Shown here: one piece after another, positions 16,580 through 24,808 of the stretch
Numbering within the stretch: position 1 is the first letter of the stretch
Layout: each line of letters begins with the position of its first letter
From: an uncultured Pseudomonadota bacterium
GTDB lineage: Bacteria; Pseudomonadota; Alphaproteobacteria; RF32; CAG-239
Length of the DNA stretch: 51,956 nucleotides
Direction: 5' to 3'
Assembly (NCBI GenBank): GCA_902763535.1
Contig: CACWSG010000001.1
Coordinates: forward strand, 1 to 51,956
Made by a program: the position numbers and the translations under genes
The notes under the pieces: model-generated
Told to the model about the DNA's origin: nothing
What the model saw: the letters and a program-made list of their open reading frames with translations, nothing else
The model's database searches: none

Positions 16580-17149
16580 ATGCTTATGAATAAAAAAGAA
16601 AAACTAGCAAAACTTACTGAGCTGGATTTGAGTATTCCTGAACTGGAAGCCTATTTGGCGCAAAGACTGAATCAAGTTACACCTACGCCGTTGACATTAG
16701 TTTATCTGGTTGATGGAAAATTTATCTATGAAAAACAGTATAATCCCGCCTATAAAGGCCGGTTTATTGGCTTTTGCATAGATAACACCATTTTCTATGC
16801 TCAGTTGTTCAAATGTAGTCTTGCACCTGCCAATTTACGGCTGGATAAGATCAATGGTTTACAGTTGAACGCAATCTGTGATTACAAATTTCTGCCTAAA
16901 ACCGCCTATTTGGCAACTTCGCGCGAAAAGAATACTGTTTATAAACACCAAAAAGAATGGAGTCAAACAGTAAGAATCTTGATTGAGCGACACATCAAAA
17001 TGTATACTGTCAAAAAAATCGGCGGTAATCTTTTCAATGACATTGATCGAGGCGGTCTGCAAATCTATTGTGCAGCCACCAACGAATATCATGACATTGA
17101 CGGATGGCGAGAAAATGGTACGATGATGATTTGCTCAGGTATTGTCTAA
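16580..17149 (+). CDS. Unknown protein, second of a tandem paralogue pair
   Basis: 189 residues from the ATG at 16580; a second in-frame ATG two codons later (16586) could equally be used. Shared blocks with the preceding gene include 'VTPTPLTLVYL', 'GRFIGFCIDNTIFYAQLFKCSLA' and 'VRILIERHIKMY'. The N-termini also align ('SIPELEAYLAQ' against 'PLPDLEYYVSQ'). The pair has diverged well beyond a recent duplication. Function is unknown. It too has a private promoter, an SD-less leader and its own terminator, so the pair is not an operon. Confidence 0.75.
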   Translation: MLMNKKEKLAKLTELDLSIPELEAYLAQRLNQVTPTPLTLVYLVDGKFIYEKQYNPAYKGRFIGFCIDNTIFYAQLFKCSLAPANLRLDKINGLQLNAICDYKFLPKTAYLATSREKNTVYKHQKEWSQTVRILIERHIKMYTVKKIGGNLFNDIDRGGLQIYCAATNEYHDIDGWRENGTMMICSGIV

Positions 17150-17167
17150 AGCCGAGCAAACTTCCAA

Positions 17168-17212
17168 AAATAGCCTTGAAATCGATCAAACGATCTCTTG
17201 GCTATTTTTTAT
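17168..17212 (+). terminator. Rho-independent terminator
   Basis: AAATAGCC (17168-17175) pairs with GGCTATTT (17200-17207), and T-rich sequence follows. The inside contains a second small stem (CGATC / GATC). Confidence 0.82.
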
Positions 17213-17359
17213 TGAAAAACAAATAATTAAATAATGTTGGACGAAAAATACAATGAATTTACAATACAATTAACTTTATTAATTTTATACTTGATTTTAT
17301 TATATTTTTGCTATAATACTCGCCTATAATTAATCCACATCTACACAGAGGAATAAACA

Positions 17360-18145
17360 ATGGAAATCAGTTTTATCAATGATGAATATTCCAACCAGTT
17401 GGAAGACACCCTCACCTTTGCCCATAAAAATAATTTAAAATATATCGAACTGCGCAACATAAACGGCAAAAATATTGTTGATTTAACAATGAATGAGGCT
17501 CTTGATTATTCCAACCAAATTGCCCAATCCGGAATATTGGTATCATCACTGACAACCCCGTTTTTATATTGGAAAGAATCAACATCTGACTTGCATATCA
17601 TGGGGCAAGTGGTTGATTCTGAAGAAGAATATTTTACCAAATTGATGGATTTGGCCGATATATTCGGTGCCCAACACATCAATATTTACTCCTACCTTCA
17701 AGATGGCGACTGTGATATTGATACTTTAGGGCAAAAGCTTGATAAATTCAGTCAAATGGCTTTAGACAGAGGCATTGTTTTATTGTTGAATATTGATAAA
17801 TCTTGCAACATCAACAACATTCATAAAATGCATCAATTATTTGAAAATTATAATTTTTCTAATATATATCCTTTGCTTAATACCGGCAAAATTATCGCTG
17901 ATCAGGATGACTATACCCCTCAGGAGTTACAAGATATTATCAATACTTGTCATTATTTTCACATTTCCGATTATGACGATGAGCTCAAACGCTATGTTGT
18001 CTTTGGCGAAGGTTGTGTTGATTTTGACAGTTTGCTGGACAATAAAAAGACTGAAAATTACACTTTCTTCTCACTAAATCCGGCAACCAATCACCGTGAA
18101 GATTTAAAGATGTCACTTAATCAGTTGCAAGATTGGCTTGATTAA
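17360..18145 (+). CDS. Sugar phosphate isomerase/epimerase-like TIM-barrel protein
   Basis: 261 residues. The pattern fits the xylose-isomerase-like / AP-endonuclease-2 superfamily: strand-like segments with 'LKYIELRNINGKNI', 'YFTKLMDLADIFGAQHINIYSY', 'VLLLNIDKS', 'IYPLLNTGKI', 'CHYFHISDYDDELKRYVVFGEGCVDFDSLL'. The HISD and the GEGxVDF segments near the end are typical of the metal-site half. It is shorter and more divergent than characterised isomerases, and some metal ligands are not obvious ('LNIDKS' where an acid plus His is expected), so activity is uncertain. Unlike its upstream neighbours it has a good ribosome site, AGAGGA. It overlaps the convergent HD gene by 29 bases. Confidence 0.72.
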   Translation: MEISFINDEYSNQLEDTLTFAHKNNLKYIELRNINGKNIVDLTMNEALDYSNQIAQSGILVSSLTTPFLYWKESTSDLHIMGQVVDSEEEYFTKLMDLADIFGAQHINIYSYLQDGDCDIDTLGQKLDKFSQMALDRGIVLLLNIDKSCNINNIHKMHQLFENYNFSNIYPLLNTGKIIADQDDYTPQELQDIINTCHYFHISDYDDELKRYVVFGEGCVDFDSLLDNKKTENYTFFSLNPATNHREDLKMSLNQLQDWLD

Positions 18146-18680
18146 TTTCTTGCAATATATTCTTTATTTCACTCAGCAGCTGATTGTTACCTAACTCATC
18201 AATCTTGACTTTGGCATATTTTTCGAATTCCGTGGTCAGTTTTTGTGATGAGCGTTTGTTCTTATCATAATAAGCTGCCGTTATGACATTGTCTAACTTG
18301 TCTAACGCATTGATAAATATAGATTCTTTTGTTACTTTACTATTATATTCATCAAATAGTTCCAACCACTCATTTTGCCCTAACTCATTTGCAATTTGTT
18401 CCATGCCGGCATTTTCTTTTTGCAATTTTTCTTGCAATGAGATAGTTTCTTTGGGAGTGTGATCACCGGCATAAATTTCAGCTAAATCATGGATTAAAGC
18501 CAATTCTAAGCACTTTTGTTTGTTGAGTTCCTCAGGAGCTAACAACATAACCAAAAGCGCTAAACTAAACGAGTGTTCTGCATCAGATTCCGGATTAAGA
18601 ACCCCTTTATCAATCCATCCTTGACGTTTTAAATCCTTAAATTTTCCAATTATATCAACAAGTTGATTTACATTTATCAT
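18117..18680 (-). CDS. HD-domain phosphohydrolase (YfbR/HDDC2-like nucleotidase)
   Basis: 187 residues. HD-domain metal ligands are visible: His in 'ESDAEHSFSLALL', the HD pair in 'LELALIHDLAEIYAGDHTP', and a later Asp in 'FINALDKLDNVI'. This order and length match the HDDC2/YfbR group, which removes phosphate from deoxynucleoside monophosphates. The start lies two bases after the yejF stop, so it is the last gene of that operon; the link to a peptide or LPS-related system is unexplained. The 3' end overlaps the TIM-barrel gene on the other strand. Confidence 0.85.
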   Translation of the reverse strand: MINVNQLVDIIGKFKDLKRQGWIDKGVLNPESDAEHSFSLALLVMLLAPEELNKQKCLELALIHDLAEIYAGDHTPKETISLQEKLQKENAGMEQIANELGQNEWLELFDEYNSKVTKESIFINALDKLDNVITAAYYDKNKRSSQKLTTEFEKYAKVKIDELGNNQLLSEIKNILQEINQANLATD

Positions 18681-18682
18681 TT

Positions 18683-20266
18683 TTATTTATCCATACTGGT
18701 TGCCTCTATCAAATATTTGGTATATGCCCGGTAAGGATGCTTAAATAACTGTTGGGCATTATTGAGCTCAATTATTTTGCCATCTTTCATCACGGCCACA
18801 TCATCAGCCAGCGCCCTCACCGCCCTCATATCGTGTGAAATAAACATATAAGATAAGCCTCGCTCTTTTTGTATTCTTTGTAACAATTTTATAATTTGTG
18901 CAGCTATGGTAACATCCAACGCCGTTGTAGGCTCATCCAAAATCAAAATATCCGGTTCAACTGCCAGTGCTCGTGCAATCGCTATTCTTTGCCGCTGTCC
19001 GCCGGAAAATTCATGCGGATATTTAGCTAAACAATCATCTCTTAACCCTACTTCATCCATAATAGCCTTAACTTTTGCCAATCGTTCTTCTTTGCTTAGC
19101 TTTTTCAAATGCACCAACATTCCCTCTTCTATAATACTTTTTATATTCATGCGAGGGTTTAGCGAATTATATGGATCTTGAAATACAATCTGAATTTTTT
19201 TACGCAAATCTTTTCTGTTCCACACATTAGCGTTTTTTCCATCAATTATTATATCGCCATCATACGAAACCAATTGAGCCATTGCCAAAGCCAATGTGGT
19301 TTTTCCGCAACCGGATTCCCCTACAACTCCTAAAGTCTTGCCGGACTTTAATTTAATTGAAACCTTATTTACGGCATACAAATATTTTTTAACTTTTCCC
19401 CAAAAACTCCGTTCTAAGGGATATTTCACCACTAAATTTTTACTTTCTAAGACGAAAACACTTTTGTTATTATTATTTTTTTTCAACAAATTGGATGAAT
19501 AAACTAAACTTTTAGTGTAGCTGTTTTCAGGGTGTTCAAAAATTTTTTCCGTTTTGCCCTGTTCTACAATTTTGCCGCTTTTCATTACCACAACTCTATC
19601 GGCAATTTTTCTGATAATCCCCAAATCATGACTGATAAAAATTACTGACATATTCAGTTTATTTTTCAAATCTTTTAACAAAGCCAAAATTTGTGCAGAA
19701 ATTGTGACATCTAATGCCGTTGTAGGCTCATCTGCAATCAAAATATCCGGTTTATTAGCAATAGCCATTGCTATCATTACGCGCTGACGCTGTCCTCCTG
19801 ACAGTTCGTGCGGATAAGACTTATATCTTTGCGCCGCATTTTTAATTCCGGTCAATTTTAACAACCTGATTACTTCTTTACGCGCTTTCGGCAAATTCAT
19901 TTTTTGGTGTAAAATCAATGTTTCGGCAATCTGATGACCTACTGTATGTAACGGATTCAAACTGGACATCGGCTCCTGAAATATAAAACCGATTCTTTTG
20001 CCGCGTACTTCTCGTAAGTCATTACTGTTTAACAATTCACATCCCGAAAACTTTATAGAACTTTCATTGGTGTGAAAAGCTTTCGGGTAAGGTAAAAGCC
20101 CTAATATAGATAATGCTGTCAGCGATTTGCCGGAACCGGATTCACCGACAATACCCAAAACCTCTCCTTTTTCCAAATTAAAAGATATATTTTTGACTAC
20201 ATTATACTGTTGTCCGTCTTTATCTTTAAATCCGATAGTCAGGTTTTTAACTTCGAGCAGTGCCAT
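18683..20266 (-). CDS. yejF: ABC transporter, fused double ATPase (YejF type)
   Basis: 527 residues holding two ATPase domains. Domain 1 (about 1-250): Walker A GESGSGKS, signature 'LSGGQRQRVMIAMA', Walker B 'DILIADEPTTALD'. Domain 2 (about 270-527): Walker A GESGCGKTT, signature 'FSGGQRQRIAIARA', Walker B 'DILILDEPTTALD'. This single-chain layout is that of YejF of the YejABEF microcin C/oligopeptide importer, powering import from the cytoplasmic side. The ATG overlaps the last base of the yejE stop (TGATG), and an AGGAG site lies in the end of yejE. Confidence 0.9.
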   Translation of the reverse strand: MALLEVKNLTIGFKDKDGQQYNVVKNISFNLEKGEVLGIVGESGSGKSLTALSILGLLPYPKAFHTNESSIKFSGCELLNSNDLREVRGKRIGFIFQEPMSSLNPLHTVGHQIAETLILHQKMNLPKARKEVIRLLKLTGIKNAAQRYKSYPHELSGGQRQRVMIAMAIANKPDILIADEPTTALDVTISAQILALLKDLKNKLNMSVIFISHDLGIIRKIADRVVVMKSGKIVEQGKTEKIFEHPENSYTKSLVYSSNLLKKNNNNKSVFVLESKNLVVKYPLERSFWGKVKKYLYAVNKVSIKLKSGKTLGVVGESGCGKTTLALAMAQLVSYDGDIIIDGKNANVWNRKDLRKKIQIVFQDPYNSLNPRMNIKSIIEEGMLVHLKKLSKEERLAKVKAIMDEVGLRDDCLAKYPHEFSGGQRQRIAIARALAVEPDILILDEPTTALDVTIAAQIIKLLQRIQKERGLSYMFISHDMRAVRALADDVAVMKDGKIIELNNAQQLFKHPYRAYTKYLIEATSMDK

Positions 20267-21282
20267 CAGCGAATTCTCCTGCTGTCAAAAGCATCTCTAA
20301 TCCCCTCGCCTATAAAAATAAGCATACTTAAACATCCCGACAACACCATAAATATCGAAATACCAATCCACGGAGACTGTAAATTATCTTTTCCCTGTCT
20401 TACCAAATCACCCAAAGACGGATAATCATGCCCCAGCCCCAAACCCAAAAAATCCAAAGCTGTCAGTGCAACTATTGATTCCGACATAATAAACGGAATA
20501 AAAGTTATTGATGCAACCAAAGCATTTGGCAATATATGTCGCCAAATAATTCTAAAATCATTAACTCCTAAAACTTTGGCTGCTTTCACAAATTCAAAAT
20601 TTCGCACTCGCAAAAACTCGGCTCGAACCACTCCGGTTAAAGCCGGCCAACTGAAAAACAGCATAATTATCAGCAAAGTCCAAAAACCTGGCGTAAAAAC
20701 GCTAGCCACAATAATCAACACAAACAATTGCGGTAATGATTCCCAAATTTCTAAAAAGCGTTGCATTATAATATCGGTCTTTCCTCCCATATAGCCTTGC
20801 ATTGCACCAATCATTATCCCGATTATTGACGACAACAATGTCAATATAAAGGCAAATAACATTGATAAACGCAATCCATATAAAATTCTTGCTAAAACAT
20901 CTCGTCCCTCATCATCCGTACCCAACCAATGATTTTTATCCGGGGCGGATGGTGTTGGAACATCCAATTCATAATCTACGGTATTAAACGAATAAGGAAT
21001 CATCGGAAACACCATCCAACCATTTTTTTGGATGTTTTGCATAATCATCGGGTCTTTATAATCAGCCGGTGTTGGAAAATCTCCGCCAAAATCAGTCTCA
21101 TTATAATCCGCAATTATCGGAAAATAATAACTGTTATTATATTTGATTATAAGAGGTTTATCATTGGCTATAAGTTCGGCTAACAAACTAAGCAACAAAA
21201 AAAAGCCTAAAAGCAATAATGAATAACGAGCGCGCTTATTCTGCCAAAAAGCTTTGAACTTATCGTTCGCAAACAGTGTCAC
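20266..21282 (-). CDS. yejE: ABC transporter permease (YejE type)
   Basis: 338 residues. One N-terminal TM (about 20-40) is followed by a long periplasmic loop with 'YFPIIADYNETDFGGDFPTPADYKDP', a hallmark of YejE proteins. The typical DppC-like permease core comes next, with 'HWLGTDDEGRDVLARILYGLR' and the ATPase-contacting loop 'EFVKAAKVLGVNDFRIIWRHILPNA'. With YejF it would form half of a peptide importer. The usual partners, binding protein YejA and permease YejB, are not next to it: upstream lies an unrelated membrane protein, 12 bases away. Either they are elsewhere in the genome or the system has been rebuilt. Confidence 0.92.
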   Translation of the reverse strand: MTLFANDKFKAFWQNKRARYSLLLLGFFLLLSLLAELIANDKPLIIKYNNSYYFPIIADYNETDFGGDFPTPADYKDPMIMQNIQKNGWMVFPMIPYSFNTVDYELDVPTPSAPDKNHWLGTDDEGRDVLARILYGLRLSMLFAFILTLLSSIIGIMIGAMQGYMGGKTDIIMQRFLEIWESLPQLFVLIIVASVFTPGFWTLLIIMLFFSWPALTGVVRAEFLRVRNFEFVKAAKVLGVNDFRIIWRHILPNALVASITFIPFIMSESIVALTALDFLGLGLGHDYPSLGDLVRQGKDNLQSPWIGISIFMVLSGCLSMLIFIGEGIRDAFDSRRIR

Positions 21283-21294
21283 TTTGTTATCGCC

Positions 21295-23856
21295 TTAATC
21301 AACAATCTCAACCCGTATAGTATTACCTGAACTTGCTTGAGCCTGTCTCAGCATTTCATGATATTGCTTTTTTAATTCTTCCGGTGATAGTTGCTTTCCA
21401 TTGGTTTTGGGAGCTACTAAAACATTTTTTATTGCTTGTTGTTGACTTTTTTTAGCAGTTGCAGCCTTTTCTGTAACATTCTTAGCAATCGCCTGTTGAG
21501 TATTTGACGCAGCTTTTTTGACCTCAACAACTTTTTGTTGAGATGCTGCTACATCCTCCTGAGCTTTCTTTTTGGCTTCGTTAATCACCTGATTTAGGTC
21601 ATAACCTTGTTTAGGATTATCCTGTTGTATTTGCTTAACAGGCTCCGGATTTGGCTCAGGCTCTTTTGTTTCTTCATTTTCTTCAACGACTATACCGTTA
21701 TCAAACAAAGTGCTGGGAATAACTTCTTCGGCTGTATTTTCATTATTTTCTTCATCTTGAGTGTTGTTAATAACAACACCTTGCGCAACATTGTCAAGTG
21801 CCTGACTTGCTTCAGATGCTACTTTTGCTATTGATTCAAGCGCAACCTCTTCTTCATCGTGAATTTCTTCTTTCATAACTTTAGGTTGAGTCAGTTCAAT
21901 CGGAGTATCAATAACATCATTTTCAACAACTTCTTCTGACGGTTGCACAACATTATCGGAATTATCATTTCTTCTTGGTGAGTAACCGACATTTTTTGCC
22001 CAATCAGAAAACCAAATAGTAGATTGTTTATCAGCTGCACTTATATACGCATCATCGTAATAATCCTTTTTCACCATATTCTTAATATATTCAAGATTTT
22101 TATCGGTAGTTTTTATAGAAGCAAAATTCTTACAAAGTTTTTTACTAAAGAAGTGCGAACCGATAATTTGTTTAGCATCGCAAACACTGTAATCAATATT
22201 ATAATTTGAGGCTTTAGCCGGTTTAATAGCCAAACCGATTTGTTGTGACGCTTGCATCTTGCGATAAAAATCTTTCTCGCCTAAATTATTAACCAATGCG
22301 GGAGCACTGACACCGGCAACCACAACTGTTGTATTTTTATCTAATCCGTTGATTTCGAGCTGTTTCATAAACTTATTTAAATAACCATACATACAATTTG
22401 ATTGATCAAAATAAGCATTTTGTTTGGCACTCAGCGACGCCTGAGCTATCGGCATATTATTATCGCCTATCCATTGTCTGATATGCTTTATAGAACAATA
22501 TTCATCGTAAACAAAAGTATCTGCCGGTAAATCAATCAAAGCAAAATAGGCTTGCTTACCATTCTTGCGATCAATATCCGCAAGTATCATATCGAATACA
22601 TTAAAAGAATTGAACGCATTTAATTTATCAACATAAAAACTGTAAGGCTTAATATCATCCAAAACATATCTGGCAACTCCCAATACCGGATTAATATCTT
22701 CGATAAATCCCATTGACACAATCCATTGTGATGCCAAAATAATTACCCTGTCAGTCAAAGGCACTCTGTCAGATGGCATTAATATCGGATAATTAATCTT
22801 TTCATAGCAGGAAGTTACAGCCTTCCCATTGTCCAACTTGCATATATCAATACCATTTATCTGATAAGCATTTATGCTGTATCCTTGTTTTTTCAAATTT
22901 TCAAACAATGAACTTTTATCTAAATATTTTGTATCCGGATGAAGAGAACCAAAATCAAAATAAGCATTTTGTGTCACAACCGAGACACCGTTATTTTTCT
23001 CATCACCATCGGAATTATAATAAGCTATTAAATTATCAAAAGCCTTGGAGTCGCGTTCAACCATTGCATTAGGATAAATTGTAAACTTATTTTTAGCCAA
23101 AACTCCCAAGGCATTTTGCAAAGCTTTTTTAGCATTCGATGAATTATCTTTCTCGCTCAGGTTTTTTAAATTATTTATTGAGGTTAGGTCTCTAAAGCTA
23201 AGAAAAATAATGTTATTGTTTGCGCCGGAATCTAAAGTTGAAGGATTATTTGCCAACTGTCTGAACAAAGGCTTAGATGGAGAAAAATATGATTCCGACA
23301 TAATCCAAGCACACAATCCAACCACAGCTAAAGTCATATACAACAATAACGATCTTTTCAACAACTTTAAGATAATGTATGAAATTACAAAGATTGCACC
23401 GGCAATTATCCAATGCGAGTAGCGATACAACATTGCATTAACATCATTACTCAAAAACTCACCGAATAATATAAGCAATCCTGATTGTTTATCAAATGTA
23501 GCAAACTGATTGATAATACCAACTCCGGTAACGGCTAATATAGCTGCAACAAAAAGATTATCTAAAGGCAAGATTATCATCATAATCAATGTGGCAACAA
23601 AACTAAAAACAGCAATTCCGGCATAAACCATACCTGCTTCTATGGCGATATTGCCATAGTTTGTAAATATGCTATAATTTCCTGCATTGGCAAACAAAGT
23701 GAAATCTGCCGCCAAGATTGCACATACCAATAAAGATTTAATTATCCAATCAAATAAGAAACCGCCAAACCCCCGGCCTTTATTTTCGGATGCCATTTTT
23801 TTTATTTTTTTTGCAGACTGTTTTCTGGGGTCGTCATCAATACGAATATCATCCAT
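21295..23856 (-). CDS. Five-TM sulfatase-fold membrane protein (YejM/PbgA-like) with long tail
   Basis: 853 residues. Five TM segments sit near residues 37-57, 70-94, 97-117, 148-166 and 169-187, followed by a periplasmic domain of about 440 residues and a tail from ~626 to the end. The middle resembles the alkaline-phosphatase/sulfatase fold ('NNNIIFLSFRDLTSINNL', 'TKYLDKSSLFENLKKQGYSINAYQ', 'KNTTVVVAGVSAPALV'), but the metal-binding Asp and nucleophile Thr/Ser expected of active enzymes are not evident. Five TMs plus an inactive sulfatase-like domain is the plan of YejM/PbgA/LapC, which controls LPS synthesis through LapB and LpxC. The tail is rich in Glu, Lys, Gln and Ala, mostly coiled. 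Homology to YejM is an inference from topology and fold; a phosphoethanolamine-transferase relative is the main alternative. First gene of the yejEF-HD operon. Confidence 0.6.
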   Translation of the reverse strand: MDDIRIDDDPRKQSAKKIKKMASENKGRGFGGFLFDWIIKSLLVCAILAADFTLFANAGNYSIFTNYGNIAIEAGMVYAGIAVFSFVATLIMMIILPLDNLFVAAILAVTGVGIINQFATFDKQSGLLILFGEFLSNDVNAMLYRYSHWIIAGAIFVISYIILKLLKRSLLLYMTLAVVGLCAWIMSESYFSPSKPLFRQLANNPSTLDSGANNNIIFLSFRDLTSINNLKNLSEKDNSSNAKKALQNALGVLAKNKFTIYPNAMVERDSKAFDNLIAYYNSDGDEKNNGVSVVTQNAYFDFGSLHPDTKYLDKSSLFENLKKQGYSINAYQINGIDICKLDNGKAVTSCYEKINYPILMPSDRVPLTDRVIILASQWIVSMGFIEDINPVLGVARYVLDDIKPYSFYVDKLNAFNSFNVFDMILADIDRKNGKQAYFALIDLPADTFVYDEYCSIKHIRQWIGDNNMPIAQASLSAKQNAYFDQSNCMYGYLNKFMKQLEINGLDKNTTVVVAGVSAPALVNNLGEKDFYRKMQASQQIGLAIKPAKASNYNIDYSVCDAKQIIGSHFFSKKLCKNFASIKTTDKNLEYIKNMVKKDYYDDAYISAADKQSTIWFSDWAKNVGYSPRRNDNSDNVVQPSEEVVENDVIDTPIELTQPKVMKEEIHDEEEVALESIAKVASEASQALDNVAQGVVINNTQDEENNENTAEEVIPSTLFDNGIVVEENEETKEPEPNPEPVKQIQQDNPKQGYDLNQVINEAKKKAQEDVAASQQKVVEVKKAASNTQQAIAKNVTEKAATAKKSQQQAIKNVLVAPKTNGKQLSPEELKKQYHEMLRQAQASSGNTIRVEIVD

Positions 23857-23928
23857 AACTTACCTCTTTGATATAATATAAAAAAACTAAGCACAGGATA
23901 ATCTATATATATTTAATTTAAAACAAAA

Positions 23929-23958
23929 ATCCTCAGAGTTTGCACAACTTCTGAGGAT
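23929..23958 (-). terminator. Terminator of rpsD
   Basis: ATCCTCAGA (23929-23937) pairs with TCTGAGGAT (23950-23958). On the minus strand T-rich sequence follows. It lies 22 bases past the rpsD stop. Confidence 0.88.
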
Positions 23959-23980
23959 TTTTTGATTGTTACTAATGCTA

Positions 23981-24592
23981 CTATCTGGAGTAGAACTCGA
24001 TAACCAAATTCGGTTGCATCTGTGAAGCATAAGGAATATCCTCAAACTTGGGAACAAATGCATATTTTGCTGAAACTTTTTTAGCATCCAACTCAACATA
24101 AGCCGGAACATCATGAGCTGAAGACTCTAAAGCGGCCAAAACAATAGGTAATTGCTTTGATTTTGCTTTAACTTCAATAACATCACCGGCACGCAACATA
24201 TAAGAAGGAATGTTAACTCTTTTGCCGTTAACCAAAATATGTCCGTGGTTTACAAACTGACGAGCAGCAAAAATGGTCGGAACAAACTTTGCTTTGTAAA
24301 CAATGTTGTCCAAACGCGATTCCAAAATACCGACTAAGTTCTCGGCAGCATCGCCCGAACGACGAATAGCTTCAACATAATATTTATGGAATTGCTTTTC
24401 CGAAACATTACCATAATATGTTTTCAACTTTTGTTTTGCTGATAATTGCTCACCATAATCTGTCGGCTTTTTACGACGCTGACCATGTTGACCGGGAGCA
24501 TATTCTCTTTTAGCAACCGAGCTGTTGGGATTTCCCCAAATCACGCCATATTGACGTTCTTTTTTCTTCTTTGCAGAAATGATACTTTTCAT
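23981..24592 (-). CDS. rpsD: 30S ribosomal protein S4
   Basis: 203 residues, full length. S4 nucleates 30S assembly by binding the 5' domain of 16S rRNA. '[33 protein letters not shown]' and the S4 RNA-binding domain '[34 protein letters not shown]' are unmistakable, and the C-terminus 'LVIEFYSR' is canonical. The '[13 protein letters not shown]' N-terminal stretch is of alphaproteobacterial type. It is monocistronic, away from the alpha operon, as in other alphaproteobacteria. An AAAGGAAAA ribosome site precedes the ATG. The leader holds a hairpin (24638-24656) that could be an autoregulatory S4 site. Confidence 0.98.
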   Translation of the reverse strand: MKSIISAKKKKERQYGVIWGNPNSSVAKREYAPGQHGQRRKKPTDYGEQLSAKQKLKTYYGNVSEKQFHKYYVEAIRRSGDAAENLVGILESRLDNIVYKAKFVPTIFAARQFVNHGHILVNGKRVNIPSYMLRAGDVIEVKAKSKQLPIVLAALESSAHDVPAYVELDAKKVSAKYAFVPKFEDIPYASQMQPNLVIEFYSR

Positions 24593-24637
24593 ATTTAGTT
24601 TTCCTTTTATTAATTAACATTATTGTCCCGATAGTTT

Positions 24638-24656
24638 TGCCTTATAACTATAGGCA
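24638..24656 (-). promoter_or_regulatory. Hairpin in the rpsD leader
   Basis: TTTGCC / GGCAAA stem around TATAACTATA, 45 bases before the ATG of rpsD and inside the predicted leader. S4 commonly regulates its own synthesis through a leader structure, so this is a candidate; the link is inference. Confidence 0.4.
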
Positions 24657-24700
24657 AACGAGGCATGAATACCTAAGCCTTCTTTCTCGGAAGTAAGCCT

Positions 24701-24729
24701 TTAATACAATACATTTTTCATAATTGCAA
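24701..24729 (-). promoter_or_regulatory. Probable rpsD promoter
   Basis: On the minus strand TTGCAA (24724-24729), 17 bases, TATTAA (24701-24706). This gives a leader of about 100 bases that contains the hairpin noted above. Confidence 0.5.
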
Positions 24730-24808
24730 GCATTTTTTTATAATTTACTGGATTTTACCAGTTTTTTTTGCTATATAATGTGGCTTAAACAAAATGAGGT
24801 GATTGTAA

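Noticed and set aside
24747..24770. Terminator ACTGG / CCAGT plus T8 on the plus strand
   Set aside because: Nothing is transcribed toward it from upstream on plus (rpsD is divergent), so it is not needed as a terminator; it was kept only as a possible operator.
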